A stretch of DNA of 64,000 nt from Candidatus Hydrogenedentota bacterium (GCA_019637335.1 JAHBVV010000022.1:58686-122685), one strand, 5' to 3'. Shown: positions 48,061 to 58,278, counted from the stretch's first letter. Notes: generated by a model from the letters alone, not told the origin. Numbers and translations: made by a program.

Positions 48061-48357
48061 GTGCCTACCTATTCCTATGAGTGCGGCGGTTGCGGTCATG
48101 TGTTTGACGTGTTCCACGGGATTTCGGCGGAGCCCAAGATAGCCTGCGAGTCGTGCGGCAAGCGCTGCCGCCGCCTGCTCGGCACCGGCGCCGGCATCAT
48201 TTTCAAGGGATCCGGCTTCTACGAAACCGATTTCAAGGAGAAGAAGGGCAAGGCTCCCGAAAAAAGCGGCGAAAGCAAGGCGAAAAGCGGGGAAGCGAAG
48301 ACCGGTTCAGAAACCCCCAAGAAGAGCGACGCGCCCAAGAAGGCCGCCAACAGCTAG
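48061..48357 (+). CDS. FmdB-type zinc-ribbon regulatory protein
   Basis: A 98-residue member of the FmdB family. It begins with the family-typical MPTYSYEC followed by GGCG and CESCGKRC (four-cysteine zinc ribbon) and ends in a long basic/Ser-rich Lys/Glu/Ala tail (KEKKGKAPEKSGESKAKS). The GTG at 48061 is chosen because the family starts at MPTY; an in-frame ATG nine bases earlier is possible. It precedes argD by 92 bases in the same direction. Confidence 0.85.
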   Translation: MPTYSYECGGCGHVFDVFHGISAEPKIACESCGKRCRRLLGTGAGIIFKGSGFYETDFKEKKGKAPEKSGESKAKSGEAKTGSETPKKSDAPKKAANS

Positions 48358-48449
48358 CTGCGCATAATACAGCCGCGATTCCGGACGCCCGCTGCGCATA
48401 CTCCCGGTGCTCATAATACCGGGCGCAGGGCCCGGCCGGAGATTCGCCC

Positions 48450-49679
48450 ATGAGCACCACGATCCTGGAAAGTCCCGTCCTCATGTCCATGACCGACGAA
48501 ATACGCGCCCTCAACGACGCGCACATTATCAACACCTACGGCGCGCGCAAGGTCGCGCTGGCCCGGGGTGAAGGGATGCGCCTGTGGGACGTCGAAGGGC
48601 GGGAATACCTGGACTTCTTCGCCGGCATCGCTGTGTGCAATCTCGGCCATTGCCACCCGGGCGTGACCGAGGCCATCTGCAACCAGGCCCGCAAGCTGGT
48701 TCACGTCTCGAATCTATACTACATTGAGCCACAAACCCTGCTCGCCGCCGCGCTGAGCCGCCATTGCTTTGCGGAGAAGTGGTTCTTCTGCAATGGCGGG
48801 GCCGAGGCCAACGAGGCCGCCATCAAGCTGGCGCGGCGCTACTGGCACAAGCAGGGAACCCCGAAACCCCACTTCATTACGGCGCAGGCGTCATTCCACG
48901 GGCGCACCCTCGCCACAGTGACGGCCACGGGGCAGCCCAAGTACCACGAGGGCTTCGCGCCCCTGCCGCAGGGCTTCAGCTACGTCCCCTTTGGCGACCT
49001 GGCCGCGCTCGAAGCCGCCATCACCCCGGAAACCGGCGCCATCCTGCTCGAACCCATCCAGGGCGAGGGCGGCGTGCGCACGCCCCCGGAGGGCTACTGG
49101 CCCGCCGTGCGGAAATTGTGCGACGACCGCGGCATCCTGCTCATCCTCGACGAGGTGCAGACCGGGCTCGGGCGCACGGGCACGCTTTTCGCCCACCAGG
49201 GCTACGGCATCACCCCGGACATCATGACCCTCGCCAAAGGCCTCGGAAACGGCCTCCCGATTGGCGCGATGGGCTGCACCGATCGGGTTTCCGTGGGCTT
49301 CGAACCGGGGTCGCACGCCTGCACCTTCGGCGGCAATCCCCTCAGCGCCGCCGCCGCCGTGGCCACCATCAGCGCCCTCACCGCCCCGGGATTTCTCGAG
49401 GGCGTGGGGGAGAAGATCGCCTATTTGTTCGACCGCCTGAAGGAGGTCGCCGCCGGCTGTCCCTCGGTTATCGAAGTGCGTGGCAAGGGCCTCATGGCGG
49501 GCATCGAATTCAACCAGCCCGTGGCGCCGCTCGTGGGCAACCTCATAGAAGCGGGAATCATCTGCGGCCCGGCCGGCCCCAATGTCCTGCGATTCCTGCC
49601 CCCCCTCATCGTGGAAAAGGAACACATTGACCGGATGATCGCCATCCTCAAGACCTGTCTGGGAGAGTTGCAGTGGTAA
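48450..49679 (+). CDS. argD: Acetylornithine aminotransferase
   Basis: ArgD is a PLP-dependent aminotransferase of arginine synthesis. The 409-residue protein shows LWDVEGREYLDFFAGIAVCNLGH, CNGGAEANEAAIKLARRY, FHGRTLATVTATGQ, EPIQGEGGV, ILDEVQTGLGRTGTLFAH, and the PLP lysine within TLAKGLGNGLPIGAM. GGAG lies 8 bases before the ATG. Its stop overlaps argF by 7 bases, so they are coupled. A second role as succinyldiaminopimelate aminotransferase is common for ArgD and may matter here. Confidence 0.95.
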   Translation: MSTTILESPVLMSMTDEIRALNDAHIINTYGARKVALARGEGMRLWDVEGREYLDFFAGIAVCNLGHCHPGVTEAICNQARKLVHVSNLYYIEPQTLLAAALSRHCFAEKWFFCNGGAEANEAAIKLARRYWHKQGTPKPHFITAQASFHGRTLATVTATGQPKYHEGFAPLPQGFSYVPFGDLAALEAAITPETGAILLEPIQGEGGVRTPPEGYWPAVRKLCDDRGILLILDEVQTGLGRTGTLFAHQGYGITPDIMTLAKGLGNGLPIGAMGCTDRVSVGFEPGSHACTFGGNPLSAAAAVATISALTAPGFLEGVGEKIAYLFDRLKEVAAGCPSVIEVRGKGLMAGIEFNQPVAPLVGNLIEAGIICGPAGPNVLRFLPPLIVEKEHIDRMIAILKTCLGELQW

Positions 49680-50581
49680 AGAAAGATTTTATCTCCCTCG
49701 CGGATTACACCGGCGAGGAGATCGTCGCCCTCCTGGATCTGGCGGATGACCTGAAGCAGAAACAGCGGAACCGAATTCCGCACCGCCTCCTCGAAGGCAA
49801 GACGCTGGCCATGATCTTCGAGAAGCCCAGCCTGCGCACGCGCGTCACCTTCCACACGGGCATGTTCCAGCTCGGCGGAGACTCCGTGCTCATCGAGACC
49901 ACCCTGGGCGCCCGGGAGTCCGTTCCCGATGTGGCCCGCAACCTCGCCCGCTGGGTCGACGGCATCATGGCGCGCACCTACCGCCACTCCGACGTGCTCC
50001 AGCTCGCGGAGTTTGCGGGTGTCCCCGTCATCAACGCGCTGACCGATCGGCTGCACCCCTGCCAGATCCTGGCGGACGCCCAGACCTTCCGGGAACACCG
50101 GGGCAGCGACTTCGCCAACATGAAGCTTGCCTTCGTGGGGGATGGCAACAACGTATTCCATTCCTGGGCCCATTTCGCCGCAAAACTCCCGATCAGCCTG
50201 ACCCTCGTGTGCCCGCCGGGCTACGAACCCGACGCGGATATCATCGCCGAGGCGCGCAGGACCGCCCGGGGAACCATTGAGATAACCCACGAGGTCGCGG
50301 CCGGCGTTCGCGACGCCGATGCGGTCTATACCGACGTCTGGGCCAGCATGGGCCAGGAGAAGGAGACCATCGAGCGGGAACGCGCCTTCGCCCCCTACCA
50401 GGTGAACGACGCCCTGATGGCCCACGCCCGCAAGGACGCGCTCTTCATGCACTGCCTGCCGGCACACCGCGGAAGCGAAGTCACCGACAGCGTGATCGAT
50501 GCCCCGACGTCCGTCGTGTTCGACCAGGCCGAAAACCGCCTGCACGCGCAAAAAGCCGTCCTCGCAACGCTCATGGCCTGA
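49673..50581 (+). CDS. argF: Ornithine carbamoyltransferase
   Basis: This enzyme joins carbamoyl phosphate and ornithine to citrulline. The 302-residue protein has the carbamoyl-phosphate loop FEKPSLRTRVTFH, the HPCQILADAQTF segment, MKLAFVGDGNNVFHSW, and the ornithine-binding MHCLPAHRGSEV. GTG at 49673 is the start, behind a GGGAGAG element inside the end of argD. The argD-argF-argG order marks an arginine operon lacking argB, argJ and argH locally. Confidence 0.95.
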   Translation: MVKKDFISLADYTGEEIVALLDLADDLKQKQRNRIPHRLLEGKTLAMIFEKPSLRTRVTFHTGMFQLGGDSVLIETTLGARESVPDVARNLARWVDGIMARTYRHSDVLQLAEFAGVPVINALTDRLHPCQILADAQTFREHRGSDFANMKLAFVGDGNNVFHSWAHFAAKLPISLTLVCPPGYEPDADIIAEARRTARGTIEITHEVAAGVRDADAVYTDVWASMGQEKETIERERAFAPYQVNDALMAHARKDALFMHCLPAHRGSEVTDSVIDAPTSVVFDQAENRLHAQKAVLATLMA

Positions 50582-50738
50582 CCCAAGCATCCAGACTTTC
50601 CTGCCTGAGAAAGAGACGGGGCCCCAGTCATTCCTGAGTAACCCTTTCCCATTCCGATTGAAAAAAATGAACGCCAGCAGTACAATAGCGCGGGGAAAAC
50701 CCGGCCAGATCACCCTTCGGGTAATGGCCCGCAATGGC

Positions 50739-50810
50739 GTCCCTGCCGTCCCTGCCGTCCCTGAAGTCTCTGAAGTCCCTGAAGTCCCTGAAGTCTCTGC
50801 CGTCCCTGAA
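50739..50810. repeat. Eight tandem nonamers (GTCCCTGAA/GTCCCTGCC) between argF and argG
   Basis: Eight consecutive 9-base units in one register lie in the 310-base gap between argF and argG (50582-50891). The units are GTCCCTGCC, GTCCCTGAA and GTCTCTGAA variants. The same units occur at 45032-45056. The rest of the gap holds no gene. A promoter or attenuator for argG may lie here, but none is clear. Confidence 0.75.
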
Positions 50811-50891
50811 AAACCTGCGAGGCCCGCATAGCCTCCGACAGCGCCCCGGCGCCCAATACACCACGAAGCACAACAAGGACCCCCAACCACC

Positions 50892-52118
50892 ATGGCCAAA
50901 GACGTCAAGAAGATCGTGCTCGCCTACTCCGGCGGCCTCGACACCTCCATCATCCTCAAGTGGCTCCAGGAGACCTACCAGGCCGACGTCGTCGCCTTCA
51001 TCGCCGACGTGGGCCAGGGCGAAGAGACTGAACCCGCCCGCCAGAAGGCCATCGCCACCGGCGCCAGCGAAATCGTCGTGAGCGATCTCCGGCGCGAGTT
51101 CGTGCGCGATTTTGTTTTCCCCGCCATGCGCGCCAACGCCATCTACGAGGGCGTCTATCTCCTCGGCACCAGCGTCGCCCGGCCCATCATCGCCAAGGAG
51201 CAGATCCGCATCCTCCGCGAGACCGGCGCCGACGCCGTCTCCCACGGGGCCACGGGCAAGGGCAATGACCAGGTCCGCTTCGAGCTCACCTGCTACGCCA
51301 TGGAGCCCGGTGTCACCATCATCGCCCCCTGGCGCGACCCCAAGTGGACCCTGAACAGCCGCGAGAAGATGGTCGCCTACGCCGAGAAGCACGGCATCGA
51401 GGTGCCGGCCTCCAAGCGCGAGAAGGCGCCCTACTCCATGGACCGCAACCTCCTTCATATCTCCTACGAGGGCGGCGTGCTGGAAGATCCCTGGAACGAG
51501 CCCAGCGAAGACATGTTCCGCCTCTCGGTCGACCCGCGCCAGGCCCCCGATGAACCGGCCTACGTGGAAATTGACTTCGAAGAGGGCACGCCCGTCGCCG
51601 TCAACGGAAAGCGCCTGGAGCCGGAAGACCTCCTGGCCGAGCTCAACGCCCTCGGCGGCGCCAATGGCGTCGGCCGCGTCGACCTGGTCGAAAACCGCTT
51701 CGTCGGCATGAAGTCCCGCGGCGTCTACGAGACACCCGGCGGAACCATCCTCTACGCCGCCCACCGCGCCGTGGAATCGCTCACCATGGACCGCGAGGTC
51801 ATGCTGCAGCGCGACCAGCTTTCCCCCAAAATCGCCCAGCTTATCTACAACGGCTTCTGGTTCTCGCCCGAGTTCGACGCGCTCATGACCTTCGTCAACA
51901 AGACCCAGGAGAACGTCACCGGCACGGCCCGCATCCGCCTCTACAAGGGCAACTGCACCGTCGTCGGACGCAAGGCCGCCCGCTCGCTCTATGACGAAAA
52001 GATCACCACGTTCGAGGAAGACGAGGGCGCCTACAACCAGCTCGACGCCACCGGCTTCATCAACCTGAACGCCCTGCGACTCCGCGTCCGCAACCGCGCC
52101 GGCCTCTTCAACGAATAG
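50892..52118 (+). CDS. argG: Argininosuccinate synthase
   Basis: ArgG couples citrulline with aspartate using ATP. The 408-residue protein has the PP-loop [15 protein letters not shown], then [41 protein letters not shown], and the C-terminal tetramer region with [19 protein letters not shown]. It follows the nonamer-repeat gap after argF. It is followed by a hairpin at 52176. Confidence 0.97.
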   Translation: MAKDVKKIVLAYSGGLDTSIILKWLQETYQADVVAFIADVGQGEETEPARQKAIATGASEIVVSDLRREFVRDFVFPAMRANAIYEGVYLLGTSVARPIIAKEQIRILRETGADAVSHGATGKGNDQVRFELTCYAMEPGVTIIAPWRDPKWTLNSREKMVAYAEKHGIEVPASKREKAPYSMDRNLLHISYEGGVLEDPWNEPSEDMFRLSVDPRQAPDEPAYVEIDFEEGTPVAVNGKRLEPEDLLAELNALGGANGVGRVDLVENRFVGMKSRGVYETPGGTILYAAHRAVESLTMDREVMLQRDQLSPKIAQLIYNGFWFSPEFDALMTFVNKTQENVTGTARIRLYKGNCTVVGRKAARSLYDEKITTFEEDEGAYNQLDATGFINLNALRLRVRNRAGLFNE

Positions 52119-52175
52119 CTTTCGCGTGGCGCGCGCGGCGCGCCATGGGTTGAAATTCCAGGATGGGTTCCTTGT

Positions 52176-52215
52176 GGCCGGTCAACGTGTGCGCCCCCCG
52201 CGACGTTGACCGGCC
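52176..52215. terminator. Hairpin downstream of argG
   Basis: A perfect 13-bp inverted repeat GGCCGGTCAACGT / ACGTTGACCGGCC with a 14-base loop sits 58 bases after the argG stop. It is not followed by a T-run, so it could be a factor-dependent terminator or a protein site. The rest of 52119-52586 (468 bases) shows no gene I can support. Confidence 0.5.
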
Positions 52216-52586
52216 CCTGTATTCGACGCGGGCGCGGTCGAGGATTAAGACATTTTCTGCGCCCGAATTTGCCGAAACCGCCCCGAGTTTCTCGCAATCC
52301 CGCGTTTCTGCGCCGCCAGAGACCGATCTTTTCCACAGGTTTTCCACCGGCCCGCCACAACGGCCCGGCGCGGTGTAATATCCTGCATACACAGCTGTAA
52401 GTATCTGCAAAACAATGCTTTGAGGCTTCGACTAATTTTTGGCGATTCCAGGCCACTTGCGCCGAAATCCCTCCTAAGCCCAAGTAATTCACCGGCTTCC
52501 GCGCCTTTTGTGTGGGTTTCGTGAGCCCTGCCGAAAACTGCCGACGCCATCCGAATGGCGCCACCGAAAAGAGGAGAACCTATCCC

Positions 52587-53123
52587 ATGCGGGTAATCGC
52601 CGGCAATGCCCGAGGCAGACGCCTGCTCACGCCGCCCGGAGATCGGGTGCGGCCCACACTCGACCGGGTTCGGGAAGCCCTCTTCAACATCCTGGCGCCC
52701 CAACTCCCCGGCGCCCGCTTCCTCGACCTCTTCGCCGGAAGCGGCGCCAACGGCATCGAAGCCCTCAGCCGCGGCGCCGCCGAGGCCGTCTTTGTGGACG
52801 ATCACCCGCAATCCCTGGCCTGCCTGGAAAAAAATCTGGAAACCACCGGCTTCAAGCCCCAATCCCGCGTGCTCCGCTACCGCCTCCCCGAAGACCTCGC
52901 GCGCATTTCCGGCCCCTTCGACTGCATCTTCGCCGATCCGCCCCACGGATTCGCCCAATACCCCGAATTGCTCGCGGCCATCGACGAGGCGCGCCTCCTC
53001 CGGGAAGGGGGAACCCTCGTCATGGAGCACGCCCGCCGCCATCCGCTCCCGGAAGCCGCCGGCAAGCTCACCCGCACCCGCGAACGCCATTACGGAATGA
53101 CGACCCTCTCGTTTTACGCTTGA
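52587..53123 (+). CDS. rsmD: 16S rRNA (guanine966-N2)-methyltransferase RsmD-like
   Basis: This SAM-dependent methyltransferase modifies 16S rRNA. The 178-residue protein begins MRVIAGNARGRRLLTPPG (family start), followed by RPTLDRVREALFNILAP, FLDLFAGSGANGIEALSRGA (SAM loop), VFVDDHPQSL and the catalytic-type motif FADPPHG. Usual RsmD has DPPY/F; here the last residue is His. The ATG at 52587 is behind GAGGAG. The stop overlaps the -35-like region of the nrdR promoter. Confidence 0.85.
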   Translation: MRVIAGNARGRRLLTPPGDRVRPTLDRVREALFNILAPQLPGARFLDLFAGSGANGIEALSRGAAEAVFVDDHPQSLACLEKNLETTGFKPQSRVLRYRLPEDLARISGPFDCIFADPPHGFAQYPELLAAIDEARLLREGGTLVMEHARRHPLPEAAGKLTRTRERHYGMTTLSFYA

Positions 53124-53170
53124 CACCGTATATAGTATGTGCTACCCTCAGTAGCATACAATATGTGGAG
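53120..53170 (+). promoter_or_regulatory. Putative nrdR promoter with two NrdR-box-like sites
   Basis: Upstream of nrdR a -35-like TTGACA (53120-53125) overlaps the rsmD stop, and TATAGT (53131-53136) resembles a -10 box. Two AT-rich sites, one around ACACCGTATATAGTATGT and one around AGCATACAATATGTG, have centres about 29-30 bases apart, similar in layout to paired NrdR boxes. Their fit to the known consensus is only partial. Confidence 0.35.
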
Positions 53171-53256
53171 GTTGTTCGGCATCGGGGCCCGGCAGGAGAC
53201 CGGGCGGGTGGGATGCGCGCGAACACCCCCGTAAATACAGGGTGTACAGACCAACC

Positions 53257-53701
<445 letters not shown>

Positions 53702-53706
<5 letters not shown>

Positions 53707-53729
53707 ATCGCAACCGCATTCAGGTTTTT
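53702..53729 (+). terminator. Intrinsic terminator of nrdR (first)
   Basis: CCTGAAT / ATTCAGG stem with a nine-base loop, followed by TTTTT, overlapping the nrdR stop codon. Together with the next hairpin it forms a double terminator. Confidence 0.75.
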
Positions 53730-53735
53730 CCGCGC

Positions 53736-53761
53736 GCGCCGCCATCCCGGCGGCGCTTTTT
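53736..53761 (+). terminator. Intrinsic terminator of nrdR (second)
   Basis: GCGCCGCC / GGCGGCGC stem with a five-base loop followed by TTTTT, a strong classical terminator in the gap before the convergent M48 peptidase gene. Confidence 0.8.
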
Positions 53762-53834
53762 CGTTGGCCCCCGGTGGCCACCCGCGCCAACGGAAGGCGC
53801 GTGCGGCGCGGCGCGACAACCGGAACCGGGGCGC

Positions 53835-56531
53835 TCACGGGTTGTGCCGCAGACCATACCACCACCCAGGCAGAGATATCATGAAGATCGCCAGGAAAGA
53901 CGCGCCGGCGGCCGCGGCGGCCGAATAAGCAAAGGGCGTGACTCCGGGCAGGCCGGCAGCGTGGCCAATCGCGAACGCGCAGGCCCCCGAACTGAACCCG
54001 CCAAGCATCATGGGCCACAACCGGTAAACATCAGCAACGTGCTGGCCCTTCGGCTCCAGCTTCAGTGGCGGCAGTGGGTGGGTAGTCGCGCATCCCGAAG
54101 TAGGTTCGGCCGGTACGGCAAGCCACTTCCGAAGGCTACACACCAGACTGTGCGTGGCGCGATTGTCGCCCGTAAGGGTAAATGCTTCGGCAATATGGAA
54201 GCAAAACACGCGCGGCGCGTTATCCAGGCGATCATCGCGCCAGGTCACACATGCGTCGACGGCAGGTATCGGGCCCTGGATGCGCCGCACCGGCGCGATC
54301 TCAGCAATGGCCGCGCGAGGCACGGTGAATGTGACCGCATCGCCGACATAGTGCAGTCCCCCTTCGTCAACAGCCAGCAGGCCAACGTCCCAGTTGGTGA
54401 ACCCGTCGTAGAGTTGCGCGGAGTCATTGGGACAAAAAGCGACAAAATACACACGCGCGCTGGTCTTGAACTGCTCTGCGTGGCGGTCGCGCATCTGCCG
54501 CGCCAGATTCCGGAATCCGCTCATGGCGATACGGTTGCAAAGAAAGAGCAAGGCGATAATAGTCAGTGCGGCAAGTCCCGGCAGGAAGAGGGCGGCAGGC
54601 ATTGGGATCCATCCTTTTGTGTGGAGCCACAGCAGGGCCGTCGCGACGAGGCCCGGAAACAACAGGAAGAGAAGGGAATTGGACTGTACGACCCGCATCT
54701 TGTGTTCCGTACTGAACAGGCGTCCAGCAGCTTCGGGCATGGGATAGCGATCATCCCCCGTGCTGGCGCCAGCGCAATGAGCCTCAATGGCAGCTTCCGA
54801 AAGCCCCGCTTCCTTTCCGATCGCATGCGCGCGAAGGAAAGTCGAAGGATGCGTCACCAGGCCTTCCTGCCACGGTCGACCCCAGACCATCGGCATGTGG
54901 CTCATGCGCGTGATTTTGCTCAAGCTGGAGATCTGGGCTTCCGGGTCGCCCACAAGCGCCAGACCGCCGGAATCCGCGACGCGTTCAAATCGGCGTGATC
55001 GGCGCAAGTAAAGCAGGTGCCCAACACCCATGGCGGACAGAAACAGGGCCAGGTACAAAAGGCGTTTCTGGAATGCGGGCAAGAAAATATCCGCCGACTC
55101 CAATCGAAAAACGAGCGCCGTGTTGACGAAGAGTCCGAAGACGATGGGCAGTACGAAATAGCAGACAATCCAGAAGCGATGCAGGCGCTCCGGATGCCGG
55201 TGTTTAAGGTGGGTCACTTCATGCGCGATGATGGCATCGACTTCGCGGCGCGTCAGGTGTCTTAAGAGAAAGTCGGTGAGCAATACGCGCGTCCGATTGG
55301 CGGCAAAGGCATTGAAGATCGGGGTGCGCGTCATTCTCAACATGTAGACGCCCGCAATTCGGGCAATACCTGCCTGATCCGCTATCGCATCCACACGCTC
55401 CCGGAGCGGTCCCTCTTCAATCGACTCCACCACGAAGCCCAGGGAACGAATAAGGCGCCTGTAGAAGAAGGTTGCCGACAGAAACGCCACGACGATGAGT
55501 GCAAGTGCGCGCGATGGATTACTGACAAGATTGGAAATCGCGGCGCCGGGCAGACTAAACAGGACGAGGACAAATGCGGACCCCCATATGGATTGGAGAA
55601 CAAAGTCAGTCCGCATCCATGATGAGTCGGGATAGCGTTCGTACACGCGGAAGAGGAACAGCCGGCCCGCAATCGTGGACGGCACGGCAAGCACGGCAAG
55701 CCAGGCCAGACGGAAGGCGAAATCGGGAAGCGTGCGGTGCAGGCCTTCCCAGACGTAGGGCAACGGCGCGGCGGGATCGTAAATCGCCCAGACAAAAAAC
55801 ACAAGCCCCGCCCAGAGCGCGATTATTGCGTGAACGTAACCCCGTGTGCAGGCGAAACACGCCGCACCGGCCGCGTGCGCGGGCTGCCGCAGGGCCGAGC
55901 GCCGGAGAAACCACAAATACGCCCAATACAGCACCAACACAAGCAGGGGAGAGGCGTACCAGCGGAGGAGACTCGCTCCGGTGAATCCATAGGTAATGCG
56001 GAGGCGCGGAAGCGGCTCTTCCAGCCCGCACACGAGGGCGTAGCCTTCGAAGAATCCGCCCGAAACAGCGCCCCCGGAAACCGCCGACACGGACGCGCCC
56101 GGCTGGCCGTCCTCGGGAAGATAGATCTCGATGCGCATCGCGTGTGCGCCGGCGCCTGCAAGCGCGGGTCGAATCGCGTCGAAGTCGAGTTCGCCCTCCA
56201 CGAGGCCGCCGGATCGCGCCAGTGCATCAATCAAATAGCCGGACCACGACACCTCCAGCGGCTCGCCCTGCTCGTTCCAATCCATTTCCCCGTCGTACAG
56301 CGCCTCCACATCGCCGGGCTCTTCGATGCTCAGCATCTCCGCGAGGACCTCAGTGACGGGGGAGGGATCGGCGGGCGCCGCGCGAAGGCACAGATCAACC
56401 CAGATCGAGCCATCGGATTCAGGGTACAGATAGAGGGTTGCGCTCCCCGCATCGGATTCCGATTGCCCGGCGACCGGCCATAGTAGGAGTAGGGCCAGGA
56501 ACCATTGGACCGCCCGTGCCTTACCTTTCAT
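53835..56531 (-). CDS. Large membrane-bound M48-family metallopeptidase
   Basis: An 898-residue membrane protein with an exported N-terminal beta-rich domain (~30-220), several membrane helices, and a zinc peptidase domain of the M48 (HtpX/Ste24) family. The motif HEVTHLKHRHPE at residues 437-448 gives HExxH, and FERVADSGGLALVG downstream supplies the third-ligand Glu region. More hydrophobic segments follow, then a soluble C-terminal domain (~690-850). The start at 56531 begins a signal-like VQWFLALLLLWPVAGQSE and has GGAGGG upstream. It is much larger than usual HtpX (~290 aa). Its substrate is unknown; M48 enzymes take part in membrane protein quality control. Confidence 0.8.
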   Translation of the reverse strand: MKGKARAVQWFLALLLLWPVAGQSESDAGSATLYLYPESDGSIWVDLCLRAAPADPSPVTEVLAEMLSIEEPGDVEALYDGEMDWNEQGEPLEVSWSGYLIDALARSGGLVEGELDFDAIRPALAGAGAHAMRIEIYLPEDGQPGASVSAVSGGAVSGGFFEGYALVCGLEEPLPRLRITYGFTGASLLRWYASPLLVLVLYWAYLWFLRRSALRQPAHAAGAACFACTRGYVHAIIALWAGLVFFVWAIYDPAAPLPYVWEGLHRTLPDFAFRLAWLAVLAVPSTIAGRLFLFRVYERYPDSSWMRTDFVLQSIWGSAFVLVLFSLPGAAISNLVSNPSRALALIVVAFLSATFFYRRLIRSLGFVVESIEEGPLRERVDAIADQAGIARIAGVYMLRMTRTPIFNAFAANRTRVLLTDFLLRHLTRREVDAIIAHEVTHLKHRHPERLHRFWIVCYFVLPIVFGLFVNTALVFRLESADIFLPAFQKRLLYLALFLSAMGVGHLLYLRRSRRFERVADSGGLALVGDPEAQISSLSKITRMSHMPMVWGRPWQEGLVTHPSTFLRAHAIGKEAGLSEAAIEAHCAGASTGDDRYPMPEAAGRLFSTEHKMRVVQSNSLLFLLFPGLVATALLWLHTKGWIPMPAALFLPGLAALTIIALLFLCNRIAMSGFRNLARQMRDRHAEQFKTSARVYFVAFCPNDSAQLYDGFTNWDVGLLAVDEGGLHYVGDAVTFTVPRAAIAEIAPVRRIQGPIPAVDACVTWRDDRLDNAPRVFCFHIAEAFTLTGDNRATHSLVCSLRKWLAVPAEPTSGCATTHPLPPLKLEPKGQHVADVYRLWPMMLGGFSSGACAFAIGHAAGLPGVTPFAYSAAAAAGASFLAIFMISLPGWWYGLRHNP

Positions 56532-57120
56532 GATAATCTGCCCTCCGTGTGGCGATGTGGAGCCACATCGTTTCAAGGAACCCGCCGACCCAATGCGCCG
56601 CCTCAGCCAGAGTCTACCTGCTCGATACGGTGCGATTGTATAGCAACGGATGCCTGCTTTCACTCCTATACCCCGTGCAACCATACCACGCGATCGGTTC
56701 CGGGAGTCTGGGCTTGGGGATCCAGGCCGATTGGGTCGTGTCGTTGATGCCGCCTGGCGGATACCTGGCCTTCGTCAAGACACGCGCGTTCCGTTGTATC
56801 GCCTACCGCGCCAGCCGCGCCTGGATCCGCCCGAGGTGCTGTCGGGCGCGGGAGTATTGGAGATGCGCCGTCGTGGATGGCCCGCCCGATCCACCATTGT
56901 TCGCCAAGGAGGATCGCGGACATGCCCGGCCACTTCTCTCAGGCCCCACAGAAACGCCGCATCCGTATCGCCGGCGCGAGTGAGACTTGGTACAACTACA
57001 CCATCGGCTTTGATGTGGTGAGCACCGAAGACGATGCGGACGGCGGTTCCGGCGCTCTTGAAGCCCTGTCAGCGTCAGGGCTATGCTGGAGACCACCGAA
57101 CACTATGAGGGAGATCGCCC
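56532..57120. other. Intergenic region, divergent genes
   Basis: About 590 bases between the M48 gene (minus) and the secreted beta-sandwich gene (plus). Frames here are short or lack ribosome sites, so none is called. A hairpin AGCCCTG / CAGGGCT at 57062-57082 stands 39 bases before the next start. The region should hold both promoters. Confidence 0.4.
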
Positions 57121-58278
57121 ATGTTGCCTGTACTCACCGGCTTCATCGCGGTTCTGCTCGCGACAACCCAGGACATCACCATTCCGCCTGTGGACCCCGA
57201 TGCGCCACCCGCCGTCCACGTCACCATTGATGCGACCCTGCCCGACGGCACACCGGCGGTCGAAATTCCCGTCTACGAAGTCGGCTTGGAGCGCGGCTAC
57301 ATCCGCTATGGAAAAATCGGCAAGACCGATGCCGCCGGACGCTTCACCGTCCCTTTCCATCGCGGACGTGAGGTGGACCACACCAAACCCCGCGGCTACG
57401 GCCTCTACCGCTATGTCCTCATGCCACCCGCGCACCGCATGGAAATCTCCGACTTTTACTGCTGGAACGAATACCCCGAAGGCGGCCCCGCAGCCCAGCG
57501 CGGCGGCTTCGGTTACCTGTCTACCTACGACGATTGGTTCGCGCCGCACTACAACGGAGAACTGGAAGCCACCGATCCCGCCGACAACTGGAGCTACGGC
57601 AAGGGTGTCGCGCTTTATACGGGAAGGGACTTGACGTGGCCCGTGCGCCTCGATGTGGGCAAGACGGTTGAGTTGACCGTTCTCGACCAGGACGGGCTGT
57701 ACATTCCGGATAAGGAGCTCAACGTTGGCATCGACCTCCGCGCACGTACCCGCACCGGTGTCGGGGGCGATATCCCCATCACTAGAATCCGCACGAATGG
57801 CAAAGGTGTCGCCCGGCTCGATCACATAGGCGACTTCGCCTACAATATTGCTACCGTCAACCGCGACGGCGACGTTGGCCGCCACATAGCGCCGAATGCG
57901 AGCTACTATCGTTCCGACATCGACCACAACTTCGTCAAACAGGGAACGACGATCCGCTTCAAGCGTGTAGACCCAATATACCTTCAATTCCAAGTTCGCG
58001 ACGCTGCTACTGGTGGCGCTATTGCGGGCGCGACCATAACACCCAGTTATCAATTCGCCGCCTTTTCCCAGACCGGTTTCTCGGTCGGGACCACCCGCGA
58101 AAGCGAAGACACGTTGACGGTCGAATTCTGCGAGCCACTGGAACACGTCTCCTGGTTCGAGGCCACTGCGCCAGGATACGAACTTGGGAGGCGCATGATG
58201 GATAAGTACAAGGCGGGCGAGGTGATCGAAATACTGCTGAATCGGGTAAGGGAGGACGACCGGGGGGTAGTACGCTAG
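57121..58278 (+). CDS. Secreted protein with Ig-like/carboxypeptidase-regulatory-type domains
   Basis: Not assigned to a named family. The 385-residue product starts LPVLTGFIAVLLATTQD (signal peptide) and has beta-strand-rich segments such as VHVTIDATLPDGTPAVEIPVYEV, IGKTDAAGRFTVPF, and LQFQVRDAATGGAIAGATITPSY. These resemble carboxypeptidase regulatory-like (CarboxypepD_reg/Ig-like) domains with DAAGxFTVP-type turns. A GGGAG site lies just before the ATG. The role is unknown; a matrix, adhesion or carbohydrate-binding function is inference. Confidence 0.55.
   Translation: MLPVLTGFIAVLLATTQDITIPPVDPDAPPAVHVTIDATLPDGTPAVEIPVYEVGLERGYIRYGKIGKTDAAGRFTVPFHRGREVDHTKPRGYGLYRYVLMPPAHRMEISDFYCWNEYPEGGPAAQRGGFGYLSTYDDWFAPHYNGELEATDPADNWSYGKGVALYTGRDLTWPVRLDVGKTVELTVLDQDGLYIPDKELNVGIDLRARTRTGVGGDIPITRIRTNGKGVARLDHIGDFAYNIATVNRDGDVGRHIAPNASYYRSDIDHNFVKQGTTIRFKRVDPIYLQFQVRDAATGGAIAGATITPSYQFAAFSQTGFSVGTTRESEDTLTVEFCEPLEHVSWFEATAPGYELGRRMMDKYKAGEVIEILLNRVREDDRGVVR

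Noticed and set aside
50739..50810. CRISPR array
   Set aside because: Units are 9 bases without spacers; they are tandem repeats.
53160..53256. Cobalamin-type riboswitch before nrdR
   Set aside because: GC-rich hairpins are present, but the conserved B12-box sequence is missing.
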